This document shows, piece by piece, positions 16,682 to 25,825 of a stretch of DNA of 35,457 bases. Under the pieces are notes generated by a model. It did not search any database and had not been told where the DNA came from. It saw nothing but the letters and a program-made list of their open reading frames with translations. Positions within the stretch are counted from its first letter, which is position 1. Every line of letters starts with the position of its first letter. Location: assembly GCA_903873915.1 (NCBI GenBank), contig CAIQQH010000089.1, positions 1-35,457 on the forward strand, given 5' to 3'. The DNA comes from an uncultured Flavobacteriia bacterium (lineage in GTDB: Bacteria; Bacteroidota; Bacteroidia; Flavobacteriales_D; Crocinitomicaceae). Made by a program: the position numbers and the translations under genes.

Positions 16682-19207
16682 ATGAAAACAAGATTTATTC
16701 TCCTCAATACACTTTTCTGTCTGTTCGGAATGGCATTTACGTTTGGACAAAACAATGTTACTGGTGTTGTTTACGACTACTCGGGGAATCCCTTGCCGTC
16801 GGCCAATGTCGTGATCAAGGATTCTTACACAGGTGCGGTAACTAACGAATTTGGGGCGTTTGGCATGCGCATTCCCACGATGAAGGCATGTACACTCTCG
16901 GTTTCTGGTGTCGGTTACGAAAGACAGGAGGTGGTGGTATCGGTGCCGGATGGTGAAGTGGTAAAACTGTCCATTACCTTGCTTAGAGTTCAGGACCTTA
17001 CAGATGTATTGATCGTAGAAAAACGGGCAATTGGCGTAACACCGACCACCTTTACCAATGTGCCCACAAAGACGCTTTCCAAATTGAATTATGGCCAAGA
17101 CCTTCCGTATTTATTGGAATCTACGCCCTCCGCGGTGGTGACGTCTGATGCTGGAACAGGTGTGGGTTATACAGGCATTCGTATCCGAGGGGTTGACCCG
17201 ACGCGCACCAATGTGACCATCAATGGCATTCCCATCAACGACCCAGAATCGCATGCCGTGTATTGGGTGAATATGCCAGACTTTGCTTCATCCACAGACA
17301 ACATACAGATTCAACGCGGGGTGGGAACGTCGACCAACGGTGCCGCTGCTTTCGGCGCAAGTTTAAACATTGAGACCGAAAACAACAACAAAAAGGCCTT
17401 CGCAGAAGTGGACAACTCCATCGGCTCCTTTATGACCATGCGCAATACCATTAAAGCAGGAACTGGGATCATAAACAACCTATTTTCAATGACAGCGCGC
17501 CTGTCAAACATTTCATCCGACGGGTATATCGATCGTGCAGCGGCGAATTTGAGGTCGTATTATTTATCCGGAACATTGGCCTTGGGAAAAAGTTACTTTA
17601 CGGCGAATGTGTTTAGCGGCAAGGAAGTGACCTATCAATCGTGGTGGGGAATTCCAGAAGCAAAATTGTCAGGCGATCCAAATGCCTTATTGACACATTA
17701 TCAAAACAATCATTATCCCGGTGGAATGTACGAGACCGCCCAGGATTCCGTAAATCTCTTTGCTTCTGACCCGCGCAAATACAATTATTACACCTACAAG
17801 AACGAGGAAGACAATTACAAGCAAGACCATTATCAATTGCACTTTAGACGCATGTTGGGCCAGTATGCCCAACTGACTGTTTCAGGACATTACACGCGCG
17901 GTCAGGGCTATTACGAACAGTACAAAAGAAACCAGGATTTTTCCCTTTACGGGTTTAATCCTGTTGTCATAGGTGCCGATACCATTTCTACCACCGACCT
18001 CATTCGACGCCGTTGGCTAGATAACCATTTTTACGGGACAGTGTTCGCGTTGAACTACTCAAAGAGCTATAAGTTAAAAATGACCTTTGGGGGTTCTGTC
18101 AACCAATACCAGGGTGGACATTTTGGCGAAGTCATTTGGGCGCGGCAAGCATCGCAGAGTGAAATTGGACAGCGCTATTACGACAATCATGCGGTAAAAT
18201 CTGAATTCAGCGCCTATGCGCGTGCGTATTATCAGATTGTGAAATTCAACAAGTTCTATGGTGACATGAAATTTAATTTGTTTACAGACCTACAAGTCCG
18301 TGGGGTGAATTATACGTACAACGGCGTCGATCAGTATTTTTCCAGTCTGATGCCAATGAAGGTCAATGTGAATTACTTTTTCTTCAACCCAAAGGTCGGT
18401 GTTAGTCTTGAGGTCTTTGATCGGACAACGTTTTATACCTCCTTTGCCATGGCGCACCGCGAGCCAATGCGCGACGATTTTACCCAAAGTTCCGAGAGTT
18501 CAAGACCAAAACCTGAAGAATTAAACAATATAGAACTCGGTTACCGGTTTAAAAGTAAAAAGCTCTTTGTCAATGCCAATGGTTATGTGATGTACTACAA
18601 GAATCAGTTGATTATGACGGGAGAAATCAACGATGTTGGTGCCTACAACCGCGTGAATGTTCCGAAAAGTTACCGCCTAGGCGTGGAATTGGACGGGGGA
18701 TACATGCTGCATAAAAAGTGGAGCGTTACTGGAAACCTGACCTTAAGTCAAAACAAAATCGTCGCCTTCAATGAATACGTGGACAACTACGACAATTACG
18801 ATGCGAACGGCAACATGATTCAGGACATCATTGCGCACAAAAACACGGACATTGCTTTTTCCCCGAACCTTGTTGCCGCAGCGGGCTTAAGTTACGAGCC
18901 CATCGAAGGTTTAGACATGACACTCACCCTAAAACATGTTGGCAAACAATACCTAGACAATACTTCGTCCGACGACCGCAAGATGGATGCGTATACGACT
19001 ACCAACGCCGTGATGAGTTATACGATTATGAAATGGGGCCTTCGTGAAATCAAGTTGGGAGTTCAAGTCAACAACATTTTCAATGTAAGGTACAGCAACA
19101 ATGGGTATACCTGGGGCTATATTTCAGCAAGCACACGCATCAATGAGAACTTCTACTTCCCACAAGCTGGAACCAACTTTATGGTGAGGTTGAGTGTGAA
19201 GATTTGA
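16682..19207 (+). CDS. TonB-dependent outer-membrane receptor, predicted thiamine uptake
   Basis: An 841-residue outer-membrane transporter powered by TonB. It has a signal peptide (1-23, ending TFGQ), a carboxypeptidase-regulatory-like beta-sandwich domain (about 25-105), a plug domain (about 120-235; GYTGIRIRGVDPTRTNVTIN, GIPINDPESHAVYWVNMPD) and a 22-strand-type barrel ending in NFMVRLSVKI. The TPP riboswitch directly upstream makes thiamine or a precursor the likely substrate; that comes from context, not from the protein. Start is ATG 16682. The stop overlaps the ATG of a broken rhodanese gene by one base (TGATG), so the two were once coupled. Confidence 0.92.
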   Translation: MKTRFILLNTLFCLFGMAFTFGQNNVTGVVYDYSGNPLPSANVVIKDSYTGAVTNEFGAFGMRIPTMKACTLSVSGVGYERQEVVVSVPDGEVVKLSITLLRVQDLTDVLIVEKRAIGVTPTTFTNVPTKTLSKLNYGQDLPYLLESTPSAVVTSDAGTGVGYTGIRIRGVDPTRTNVTINGIPINDPESHAVYWVNMPDFASSTDNIQIQRGVGTSTNGAAAFGASLNIETENNNKKAFAEVDNSIGSFMTMRNTIKAGTGIINNLFSMTARLSNISSDGYIDRAAANLRSYYLSGTLALGKSYFTANVFSGKEVTYQSWWGIPEAKLSGDPNALLTHYQNNHYPGGMYETAQDSVNLFASDPRKYNYYTYKNEEDNYKQDHYQLHFRRMLGQYAQLTVSGHYTRGQGYYEQYKRNQDFSLYGFNPVVIGADTISTTDLIRRRWLDNHFYGTVFALNYSKSYKLKMTFGGSVNQYQGGHFGEVIWARQASQSEIGQRYYDNHAVKSEFSAYARAYYQIVKFNKFYGDMKFNLFTDLQVRGVNYTYNGVDQYFSSLMPMKVNVNYFFFNPKVGVSLEVFDRTTFYTSFAMAHREPMRDDFTQSSESSRPKPEELNNIELGYRFKSKKLFVNANGYVMYYKNQLIMTGEINDVGAYNRVNVPKSYRLGVELDGGYMLHKKWSVTGNLTLSQNKIVAFNEYVDNYDNYDANGNMIQDIIAHKNTDIAFSPNLVAAAGLSYEPIEGLDMTLTLKHVGKQYLDNTSSDDRKMDAYTTTNAVMSYTIMKWGLREIKLGVQVNNIFNVRYSNNGYTWGYISASTRINENFYFPQAGTNFMVRLSVKI

Positions 19208-19504
19208 TGGGTAAAAAGTAAAGACGGCCAAAAGACGGTTTCAAAGAAATCATGAAACAAGGCGCAAATCATTGATGTTCGTTCACCAGCGGAATTCAAT
19301 GGCGGACACATAAAAGGATCTGTGAACATTCCCCTCCAAAGTTTGCAGGCAAGCATGGGGAAAATCAAGAAAGACAAGCCCGTGATTACGTGTTGTGCGA
19401 GCGGCATGCGCAGTGCATCGGCAAAGAACATATTACAATCGAAAGGCTACCAAAATGTACACAATGGTGGCGGTTGGAGCAGTTTGCAGAGTAAGTTGAG
19501 GTAG
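19207..19504 (+). pseudogene. Rhodanese-like protein, broken by a stop and a frameshift
   Basis: Starting at the ATG at 19207, the frame reads MGKK then TAA (19219-19221), and later FKEIMKQGA (19240-19266). That is the normal lead-in of small rhodaneses. The frame then ends at a TGA. The rest of the domain continues one frame away from 19262: AQIIDVRSPAEFNGGHIKGS, then VITCCASGMRSA with the active-site Cys in the CASGMR loop, closing HNGGGWSSLQ. GGCGCAAATC in place of a form two bases longer explains the shift. A short GTG-start piece from 19322 is open, but it lacks the first half of the fold. An assembly error could mimic this, but two separate lesions argue for real decay. Confidence 0.8.
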
Positions 19505-19566
19505 CTTATAAAGTGCTTTGATTTTGTGACCAATACTACCGATGTTCACTGAAAGCCTATGCAGTT

Positions 19567-19791
19567 TTATTCTTTTTTTCTCTCCTGAGAATTCGATCTT
19601 TCCATTAGTTTTTGCCGCTCCTCTTGCGCGACTGTGTGACCAATGAGAAGGGTAGTGGGTCCCCAAGGTTGATTAAAGAACAAGATCTCAACATCATTCT
19701 TACGGTTTTCAATTTCACGATAACCAAAAAACACGCGGCTTCCGAAATTGGAACTAAGCACATTGTAATTGCAAGGAAAAACGCTTAATAT
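19567..19791 (-). other. Open-frame fragment of an unrecognised gene
   Basis: The minus strand is open for about 74 codons, from a TGA at 19792-19794 to a stop at 19567, with no ATG near its beginning (a GTG at 19761 is available). The text reads like real protein (SNFGSRVFFGYREIENRKN, FNQPWGPTTLLIGHTVAQEE), not the repetitive product of a shadow frame. I do not recognise it. It could be the C-terminal remnant of a lost gene, or chance. There is no intact gene between 19505 and 20155. Confidence 0.3.
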
Positions 19792-19802
19792 TCATACTAA
19801 TC

Positions 19803-19894
19803 GGTGAAATTTAATTAAGTGCAAGGTAGGTGAAATTTATGTAATCAGGGTGAAATTCACTTAAAATAATATAATTTAAGTGAAAAACACTTAA
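19803..19894. repeat. Cluster of direct GGTGAAATT words and TTAAGTG inverted repeats
   Basis: GGTGAAATT occurs at 19803, 19829 and 19849. TTAAGTG or its complement CACTTAA occurs at 19815, 19858, 19876 and 19888. TTCACTTAAA (19856-19865) and TTTAAGTGAA (19875-19884) form a perfect 10-bp inverted repeat with a 9-bp spacer. The block is very AT-rich and noncoding. It could be a protein-binding cluster, a remnant of a mobile element end, or a fold-back RNA. Confidence 0.6.
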
Positions 19895-19997
19895 TAACTG
19901 CGTTATAGTTCTAACTTTTCGTTTTTTCTCTAAACTCAGTAAAATAAAGGGGGAACGCCTAAAATTCCTTCATGTTCTCCGCTTGGGGTTTAACCAT

Positions 19998-20032
19998 AAA
20001 AAAAAGCCCCAAACCTATATGGAATGGGACTT
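19998..20032 (-). terminator. Intrinsic terminator of the signalling cluster
   Basis: On the minus strand AAGTCCC pairs with GGGGCTT (one T.G wobble) around a 15-nt loop and is followed by a run of eight T. It lies about 125 nt past the stop of the response regulator gene and fits the end of the minus-strand transcript from 25.6 kb. Confidence 0.6.
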
Positions 20033-20042
20033 TTAGCTTAAC

Positions 20043-20092
20043 TTGTGACCTCCGAAGTAGAGAAATCTAACTTTTACACGGATTTAGAGGGG
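20043..20092. repeat. Dispersed repeat: TTGTGACC...AGAAATCTAACTT...GGATTTAGAGGGG
   Basis: This copy shares, in order, TTGTGACC, AGAAATCTAACTT, TTACA and GGATTTAGAGGGG with copies at 28747-28806 and 28899-28956. In the other two copies GACC and GGTC form a small stem with a 5-nt loop; here the right arm is degraded (GTAG). All three lie in noncoding DNA. The AGAAATCT part resembles the common Bacteroidota intergenic word GAGATTTCTCGAC read on the other strand. Confidence 0.65.
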
Positions 20093-20155
20093 CTAATTGA
20101 TTGGAAAGAAATAAAAAAATGACCTACTGAGAGAATTGCAGGATACAACTTTATT

Positions 20156-20767
20156 TCAACCTTCTTGTAGTTTATTCAATGCATCAATACTCGATTGAAC
20201 GCCTACTTTTTGATATATATTGGATAAATGCCTTTTTACAGTTGCTTCTGATATAAAAAGTTGTTTAGAAATTTCTTTATGACGAAATCCCTGCGAAACC
20301 AAAAGAATAATTTCCTCTTCACGGCTAGTAATTTGGTATTTTATTGATGCAGATTGTAGTAAATTAATTTTGGATATATTATCCACCGTTCGCATTTCAT
20401 GGTTGAAAAGTGCTATTTCTATAGCGGAAAAAAGGTCATCGTTACTGAATGGTTTCACTATAAAAGCATTTGGGCGCGTTTGTTTCGAACGTTCAATAGT
20501 ATTACGATCACTATTAGCTGTTAAAAAAATGATTGGAAGTGAATAATTGGCATTTATGTAATGGGCTAAGTCGACACCGTCTAATTCATCATTTAAGTTG
20601 ATATCAAGTAACACAATATCAGGCTTTTCTGATTCTAACATACTGATTGCTGATTCATACGAAAAAGCAGGTTGTGTTGGCAAATAACCCAACTTTTTTA
20701 ATGCCAAAGCAATGGTTTCTGCTATGATCATTTCATCCTCTACAATGCCAACTTTCATTTTTTTCAT
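20156..20767 (-). CDS. LuxR/NarL-type response regulator
   Basis: 203 residues from the ATG at 20767; a GTG at 20773 and an ATG at 20758 are alternatives. The receiver domain (1-118) has the acidic pair E10/D11, phosphoacceptor D55 in VLLDINL, T83 in IFLTAN and K105 in IVKPFS, so all switch residues are intact. The C-terminal LuxR helix-turn-helix (about 140-200) reads TSREEEIILLVSQGF, then EISKQLFISEATVKRHLSNI. It should be phosphorylated by the adjacent histidine kinase, whose stop lies 8 bp upstream, and then bind promoters. Likely targets nearby are discussed in the findings. The low, AT-rich base composition matches its two upstream partners, not the left half of the window. Confidence 0.94.
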   Translation of the reverse strand: MKKMKVGIVEDEMIIAETIALALKKLGYLPTQPAFSYESAISMLESEKPDIVLLDINLNDELDGVDLAHYINANYSLPIIFLTANSDRNTIERSKQTRPNAFIVKPFSNDDLFSAIEIALFNHEMRTVDNISKINLLQSASIKYQITSREEEIILLVSQGFRHKEISKQLFISEATVKRHLSNIYQKVGVQSSIDALNKLQEG

Positions 20768-20775
20768 AAACACGT

Positions 20776-23589
20776 TTACTTCGTTTTTGATTTTCCTTTA
20801 AAATTTATGGTGAACACACTTCCTTGTTCGTAATGATAGGTGACGGAACCTCTAATTTGCTGAGATAAGCCACGAATTAATTTTAATCCCAGTGTTTGAG
20901 AATTATCAAGATTTACGTTAGCAGGTAGCCCTGGTCCATTGTCTTTAAAAGTCAATTCGTAGTTGCCATCATCTATAGTCTGCAAATTAATTTCAACACT
21001 TTTTTTCTTTTGGACCAATGGTATGTATTTATAGGAGTTAGTAAGTAACTCATTCACAATCAATCCTAATGGTATAGCAGTATCTATATCAATGTTAATT
21101 TCATTCGGATGTATAATGTATTCGATTATTCTGTTATCATTTTCAAAAAGTTCTTTTGAGTGGGCTGTTAGATTCATTAAAAAAGCATAAAATGAGATTT
21201 TTTCCAAATTTGTTCCTCCGTAGAAGTTTTGATGAATCAAGGCAATACTTGTAAGCCTAATTTGTCCTTCATTCAATGCTTGAATTGCTTTTTCATCTGT
21301 TAATTGATCTTTTTGCAACTCTAATAAACTTGTTATAATCTGTAAATTGTTTTTTACCCGATGATGCAATTCTTTCAAAAGGATATCTTTATCTTCCAGC
21401 GCCATATTTAAATCCTCGGTTCTTTCTGCAATTATGGTTTCTAGTTTGACGTTTTGTTTTTTCAATCGGTTACTTCTAAATCGGATCAAACTTATCACCA
21501 AACAGATAAAAATCAATCCGACTAGAACAACGAACCAGGTTTTTAAATAGAACGGTGGAACAAAATCAACTGGAATTTTAAGGGTATTTTTTAGCCATGT
21601 CCCATCTGATAATTGTGCTTTAATTTCTATGGTATAAGATCCATACGGGAGACTTCCTATACTAATGCTACTTTCTTTTGTATAAATCCATTCCTCATTT
21701 TGAACACCATTTATGCGATAAGCGTACATTTTTTTGCCTTCAACATAATCTAACACTGCAAAATCAATTTTAATCAATCTATCAGAAGGTAAATAGATAA
21801 TGCTTTGATTGGATTTATTCAAAGACCAGCTTAGCATGCTTGTTCCATCCATCGAAAATTTTGTTATTCCTAAGATATGAAATGGTACATGCTGATTTTC
21901 ATTATTCTTTCTGAAATCATTAGGATTAAATTCAACCACACCATTCATCCCCCCGAAATAAAGCCAACCATCAGCTGATTTGAAAGAGGATGTCCGATTA
22001 AACTCATGATGAGGAAGTCCATCTTCGGGTGTAAACAAAGAAATATTTTCGGTTTTTTTGTTAAATTTCATGATCCCGTCGTCTGTACTCACCCATAAAT
22101 TATTGGAATTATCTTCTTCGATGCGGTATAGAATCATAGAGGGTAAACCATCCTGCATGGTATAAGTAACGGTTTTTTGATTTGCACCTGTTTTATTCCA
22201 TTCCCATTTAATCAAACCATCTCCATTTGTTGCAATCCACAAACATTTATTTTGATCCTCATGTATATCAAGGGTAGACGTTATTGGAAGATACTTGTTT
22301 TTGTCTCTACTTTGATGGCCAAAATATTCGGTTATTTTCCCTTTTTTAATGATGTAAATGCCATTTTCAGCCACAGCTGTGATACCTTTTGATGTTTTTA
22401 TAATCCTGTAAACATCTTTGATATCAGGAATTTTCCCTGAACTTTTTTGAAGTACCCATTTATTTTGAGTGAAGGGATTATAAGCAAAAAGGGAGTTAGA
22501 GGCCCCTACATATATAATTGAGTCTGAATACTGAAAAACACATGTTGAATAATCTTCAGGCGAATTAAACAAATTTATTGTTCGAATAGGCTTAAGTGTT
22601 TCTTTATCAATTTCATAAAACTGACTTCCAAACGCATAAATTATATTCTTTTTGCATATTAAAGCCCATGTATAGGCAATTATCGTTTGTTGTAAACTGT
22701 TTTTTTTGGAAAATAGCGATGACATTACATTTGCAAAAACTGTCTTCTGACCATCCTTATCTATATCTACACAAATGCCTCTTGTTTGTGGCCAAGGATA
22801 TAAACTTTGCTGTGCATTTGTGAAATAAGAATTGAATTGATTTCTCTTGTATTTTATCTTGTAAACACCTTGGGGCATGCAGATCCAAACATTTCCCATT
22901 GCATCCTTTAGAAAATAATTTATGCGGCCTTGGTCGCCTGCAAAAAGATCTGAATTATTGAGCACTTTTATCGTTAGATCACCCTCAATATAATAAAGAC
23001 CTTCCTTTTCGGAGTAGACCAATTGTGCCTTATTCCCTGGCATTATGTAAATGCGGGAGTTTATTCCAATGAGTAGCTTTTTATTTATAATATTATTTCC
23101 GTCAATTGTTTTAATCCTATAAATAATGTCATCATCAACATATTTATAAATCCTTTTTTTTTTGATTGCTTTTGAACGATGTATTACTTTTTTATAAGGA
23201 ATCACTTTAAATGTGTTAACATCGAGCACATCTGTTTTGCCACTTGAAACGCCAGGAGCCCATCTAAGTCCATGCTGTATAATCAACTGATTGTTATTAT
23301 CGACGAACAAATTAACAATGATATTGGAAGATAGCCCGTCCTGGGTTGTGAACAGTTTGACATTTTTCCCATCATATCGGTTCAGCCCAAATTTTGTCCC
23401 AAACCAGATAAATCCATGCTGATCCTGCACAACACAATAGACCTCCCTAGATGCAAGACCATCTTTAACTGAAATAAATTGTTTTTCTACAGTGTAAGTA
23501 GGTGTTTCAAGATTTTTTTCAAACTGCGCTCTACAGGGGGGTATTATAATAAATAAATAAAATGTGATAATTAGGTAAAATTTGCCCAT
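20776..23589 (-). CDS. Propeller-type sensor histidine kinase (HisKA_2)
   Basis: A 937-residue membrane sensor. Signal peptide (1-22, ending CRAQ), periplasmic two-component-regulator propeller repeats (about 35-600; first blade SREVYCVVQDQHGFIWFGT, later DNSNNLWVSTDDGIMKF), a Y_Y_Y beta-sandwich (about 620-680), one membrane helix (about 685-702), a short coiled coil, then a HisKA_2 dimerisation domain with ELHHRVKNNLQ (phosphoacceptor about H743) and a HATPase domain with NELLTNSYKY (N box), DNGPGLP (G1) and LGLKLI. Unlike the hybrid propeller kinases that control polysaccharide use, it lacks its own receiver and regulator domains. These are supplied by the next gene. The ligand is unknown. 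Confidence 0.93.
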   Translation of the reverse strand: MGKFYLIITFYLFIIIPPCRAQFEKNLETPTYTVEKQFISVKDGLASREVYCVVQDQHGFIWFGTKFGLNRYDGKNVKLFTTQDGLSSNIIVNLFVDNNNQLIIQHGLRWAPGVSSGKTDVLDVNTFKVIPYKKVIHRSKAIKKKRIYKYVDDDIIYRIKTIDGNNIINKKLLIGINSRIYIMPGNKAQLVYSEKEGLYYIEGDLTIKVLNNSDLFAGDQGRINYFLKDAMGNVWICMPQGVYKIKYKRNQFNSYFTNAQQSLYPWPQTRGICVDIDKDGQKTVFANVMSSLFSKKNSLQQTIIAYTWALICKKNIIYAFGSQFYEIDKETLKPIRTINLFNSPEDYSTCVFQYSDSIIYVGASNSLFAYNPFTQNKWVLQKSSGKIPDIKDVYRIIKTSKGITAVAENGIYIIKKGKITEYFGHQSRDKNKYLPITSTLDIHEDQNKCLWIATNGDGLIKWEWNKTGANQKTVTYTMQDGLPSMILYRIEEDNSNNLWVSTDDGIMKFNKKTENISLFTPEDGLPHHEFNRTSSFKSADGWLYFGGMNGVVEFNPNDFRKNNENQHVPFHILGITKFSMDGTSMLSWSLNKSNQSIIYLPSDRLIKIDFAVLDYVEGKKMYAYRINGVQNEEWIYTKESSISIGSLPYGSYTIEIKAQLSDGTWLKNTLKIPVDFVPPFYLKTWFVVLVGLIFICLVISLIRFRSNRLKKQNVKLETIIAERTEDLNMALEDKDILLKELHHRVKNNLQIITSLLELQKDQLTDEKAIQALNEGQIRLTSIALIHQNFYGGTNLEKISFYAFLMNLTAHSKELFENDNRIIEYIIHPNEINIDIDTAIPLGLIVNELLTNSYKYIPLVQKKKSVEINLQTIDDGNYELTFKDNGPGLPANVNLDNSQTLGLKLIRGLSQQIRGSVTYHYEQGSVFTINFKGKSKTK

Positions 23590-23616
23590 CGAGTATCTTC
23601 TGATAAATTAAAACTT

Positions 23617-25647
23617 TTAGCCATTCATTTGCTCTTCCTCAGAAGTTTGAATGTTGCGCTCTACGAAGTACATATTGATTTCTCCTTTACCCTTAGCAGT
23701 TATTTTTCCGCGATATTCAAACTTAAAATTTTCTTGAGTTAACTTATAAGTAGATTCAGAAACATTGACTTTTCCAACTTCACCGCTACTTTCCATTCTA
23801 CTGGCTGTATTAACTGTATCTCCCCAAATATCATAAGCAAACTTTCTAATTCCAACAATTCCTGCAACTACAGGTCCTGAATGAACACCAATGCGTATTT
23901 CAAAAAACAATTTTCCTTGCTTTTCTCTCGCTTTCTTGTACTCATCCATGTAATGCTGTATTTCGAAAGCCGCATTCACCACATCCAATGCATGGGTTAA
24001 ATTTGCGGTAGGTAAACCACCAGCGGCCATGTAGGCATCACCAATGGTTTTAATCTTTTCGATGTTGTATTTCTCCATTATTCTATCAAATGCAGAAAAA
24101 CATTCATTTATTTCAGCAACAAGCTCTTGCGCTGTAAATTGCTCTGACAGCTGGGTGAAACCTTTAAAATCTGTAAATAGAACAGTAACTTCATTAATTA
24201 GTTTTGATTCGGCTTTTCCTTTTAATTTTAATTCTTCTGCGATAGAAAAAGGCAATATATTCAAAAGCAATTCATCACTTAATTTTTTTCCTTTTTTTAT
24301 TTTATTGCGTTGAAAGAAAATAGCAATTGAAAAAATTAAGAACAATGAAAACCCAACAATGAATGCATTTCTAACGAGAATTTGCTTCTCCAATTTTTTC
24401 TTGGCAATCTCATCTTTTTTGGCATTTATTTCATTGATGTTAGCAAGTTCAATGCGATTATGAACTGTTTGTTTTTCAATAAGTGTTTTGATTTCTTCCT
24501 GATTGGTTGAATCGGTCATGTTTGCTAAAAACCTATACCCTTCCGCTGCTTCTTTATACATTCCCACCTTCTGAAACACCCTTGCATAAGTACTTAGCAC
24601 ATAATCTCGGAAATCCTTGTTTTTAAATTTATATTGGGAATAAACTGCTTTATAAGCCAAGTCTGCTGCTTTTTTATCTTCTTTTAACAGTGTCAAAATA
24701 TTGATTAACTCCATGAGTTCGTCAGCATCCAAATACGCCTTTCTTTCTGTTAAGTACACATTTCGATCCGTTGAAAATCTTTGCAACATAATGGGATTAT
24801 TCATATAGAATAACGCACTGTCTTTGTTGTTCAAATGGGCATGAGAGACGGCTATATATGTTAATAATTTTCGGGGATAATTAAAATATACATCTTCCTT
24901 TTTTGTAAGGTCTAAGCGATAGTAATTAAAAGCTTTTCGGGAAACAACGATAGCTTTTGACCATTTCTTTAACCGGAGTAGTGCCATGATATTGACCTTG
25001 TAATCATCGGCAATATAAGTAAAATTCGGAGGTGGATGTCTTTGAAAATAGCTCAGTCGCTCTTCGCCCATTTTCTGAGCTTCATTTAATATCGCAACAC
25101 TATTTTTGTAACGACCAAAAGCAAAAAACTTCCAAATAAATATATGACTGAACTCTATAATCTCAGCTTCTGACTTATTTTTACATTTCAATGCATAGAG
25201 CAGCCGTGTATATTTCAAAGCGTCATCAATCATATTTGATTCTTCATAGATTGTAGCGAACAACTGATAAACATTCATCAATTGCTCATCATTTTTCAAC
25301 GCTTTCACCTTTTTGTAAAAGGAATTTGCACAATACAATGCTTTACCTATTTTTTTTGACTGCGCAAATCTTTTGCAATCCACAAGACAAATAAAGTATT
25401 GATCTCTTAGCGTTTGTGTTTTTCTCTTTCGGTCGGTGATAATTTTTTTTATCTGAACCAATTCTTTTATTGTAATTGGTTCAGCCCCCCATTTTTTATA
25501 AGAATAAAGCATATTAATCGCATCATCTGGCGCAATGGTGTCATTTAATATTACCGATTTTTGAGCTGATATACGCGCACTCTGTGAATTGACAGTAAAG
25601 GAACTGCACAACAATAAAATTAAGAAGAAAAAGGGCTTTTTTAACAT
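23617..25647 (-). CDS. Class III adenylate cyclase with periplasmic helical-repeat domain
   Basis: Predicted to make cAMP from ATP in the cytoplasm. From the ATG at 25647 it has 676 residues: signal peptide (MLKKPFFFLILLLCSSF), a long helical TPR-like region outside the membrane (about 30-400), one membrane helix (about 427-446) and a C-terminal cyclase domain (about 480-660). Catalytic residues are complete: metal-binding D493 (FTDFKGFT) and D537 (TIGDAYMA), K533 and D606 (YDIWG) for adenine choice, N613 and R617 (VNTASRM) for the transition state. The K/D pair favours ATP over GTP. An ATG at 25671 would add eight residues ahead of the signal peptide. It is the first of three minus-strand signalling genes, 27 bp before the kinase. 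Confidence 0.92.
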   Translation of the reverse strand: MLKKPFFFLILLLCSSFTVNSQSARISAQKSVILNDTIAPDDAINMLYSYKKWGAEPITIKELVQIKKIITDRKRKTQTLRDQYFICLVDCKRFAQSKKIGKALYCANSFYKKVKALKNDEQLMNVYQLFATIYEESNMIDDALKYTRLLYALKCKNKSEAEIIEFSHIFIWKFFAFGRYKNSVAILNEAQKMGEERLSYFQRHPPPNFTYIADDYKVNIMALLRLKKWSKAIVVSRKAFNYYRLDLTKKEDVYFNYPRKLLTYIAVSHAHLNNKDSALFYMNNPIMLQRFSTDRNVYLTERKAYLDADELMELINILTLLKEDKKAADLAYKAVYSQYKFKNKDFRDYVLSTYARVFQKVGMYKEAAEGYRFLANMTDSTNQEEIKTLIEKQTVHNRIELANINEINAKKDEIAKKKLEKQILVRNAFIVGFSLFLIFSIAIFFQRNKIKKGKKLSDELLLNILPFSIAEELKLKGKAESKLINEVTVLFTDFKGFTQLSEQFTAQELVAEINECFSAFDRIMEKYNIEKIKTIGDAYMAAGGLPTANLTHALDVVNAAFEIQHYMDEYKKAREKQGKLFFEIRIGVHSGPVVAGIVGIRKFAYDIWGDTVNTASRMESSGEVGKVNVSESTYKLTQENFKFEYRGKITAKGKGEINMYFVERNIQTSEEEQMNG

Positions 25648-25711
25648 GTCTCGGGTTACATTAAAAGTCATTTAAATTTTTCACGTCAAGCAAACGAATT
25701 TGAAACAAGAA

Positions 25712-25734
25712 AAAAAATACAACTTGTATTTTTT
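25712..25734. promoter_or_regulatory. Perfect 11-bp inverted repeat upstream of the cyclase gene
   Basis: AAAAAATACAA, a single C, then TTGTATTTTTT: perfect arms of 11 bases, about 65 bp upstream of the cyclase start. The half site TACAA also appears as TACAAC-N4-GTTGTA at 28168-28183, ahead of the surface protein pair. It could be an operator for the LuxR-type regulator of this cluster. The AT-rich ends make part of the symmetry less meaningful. Confidence 0.4.
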
Positions 25735-25740
25735 GAAAAG

Positions 25741-25768
25741 AAAGATGGAGGGCACGCCCTCCATCTTT
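25741..25768 (-). terminator. Strong hairpin terminator between two minus-strand units
   Basis: AAAGATGGAGGGC and GCCCTCCATCTTT form a perfect 13-bp stem with a 2-nt gap (AC). On the minus strand it is followed by CTTTTC. It lies 106 nt past the stop of the large surface protein gene and ahead of the cyclase promoter, so it ends the upstream transcript. A further small hairpin, ACCGC-TAC-GCGGT, is next to it. Confidence 0.7.
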
Positions 25769-25825
25769 AAAAATTGACCGCTACGCGGTAAACCACCCAC
25801 TATAAAAAATAGTTAAATTGATAAA

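Noticed and set aside
19433-19666. Minus-strand 77-codon frame
   Set aside because: It is antisense to the rhodanese remnant and shows no protein-like pattern.
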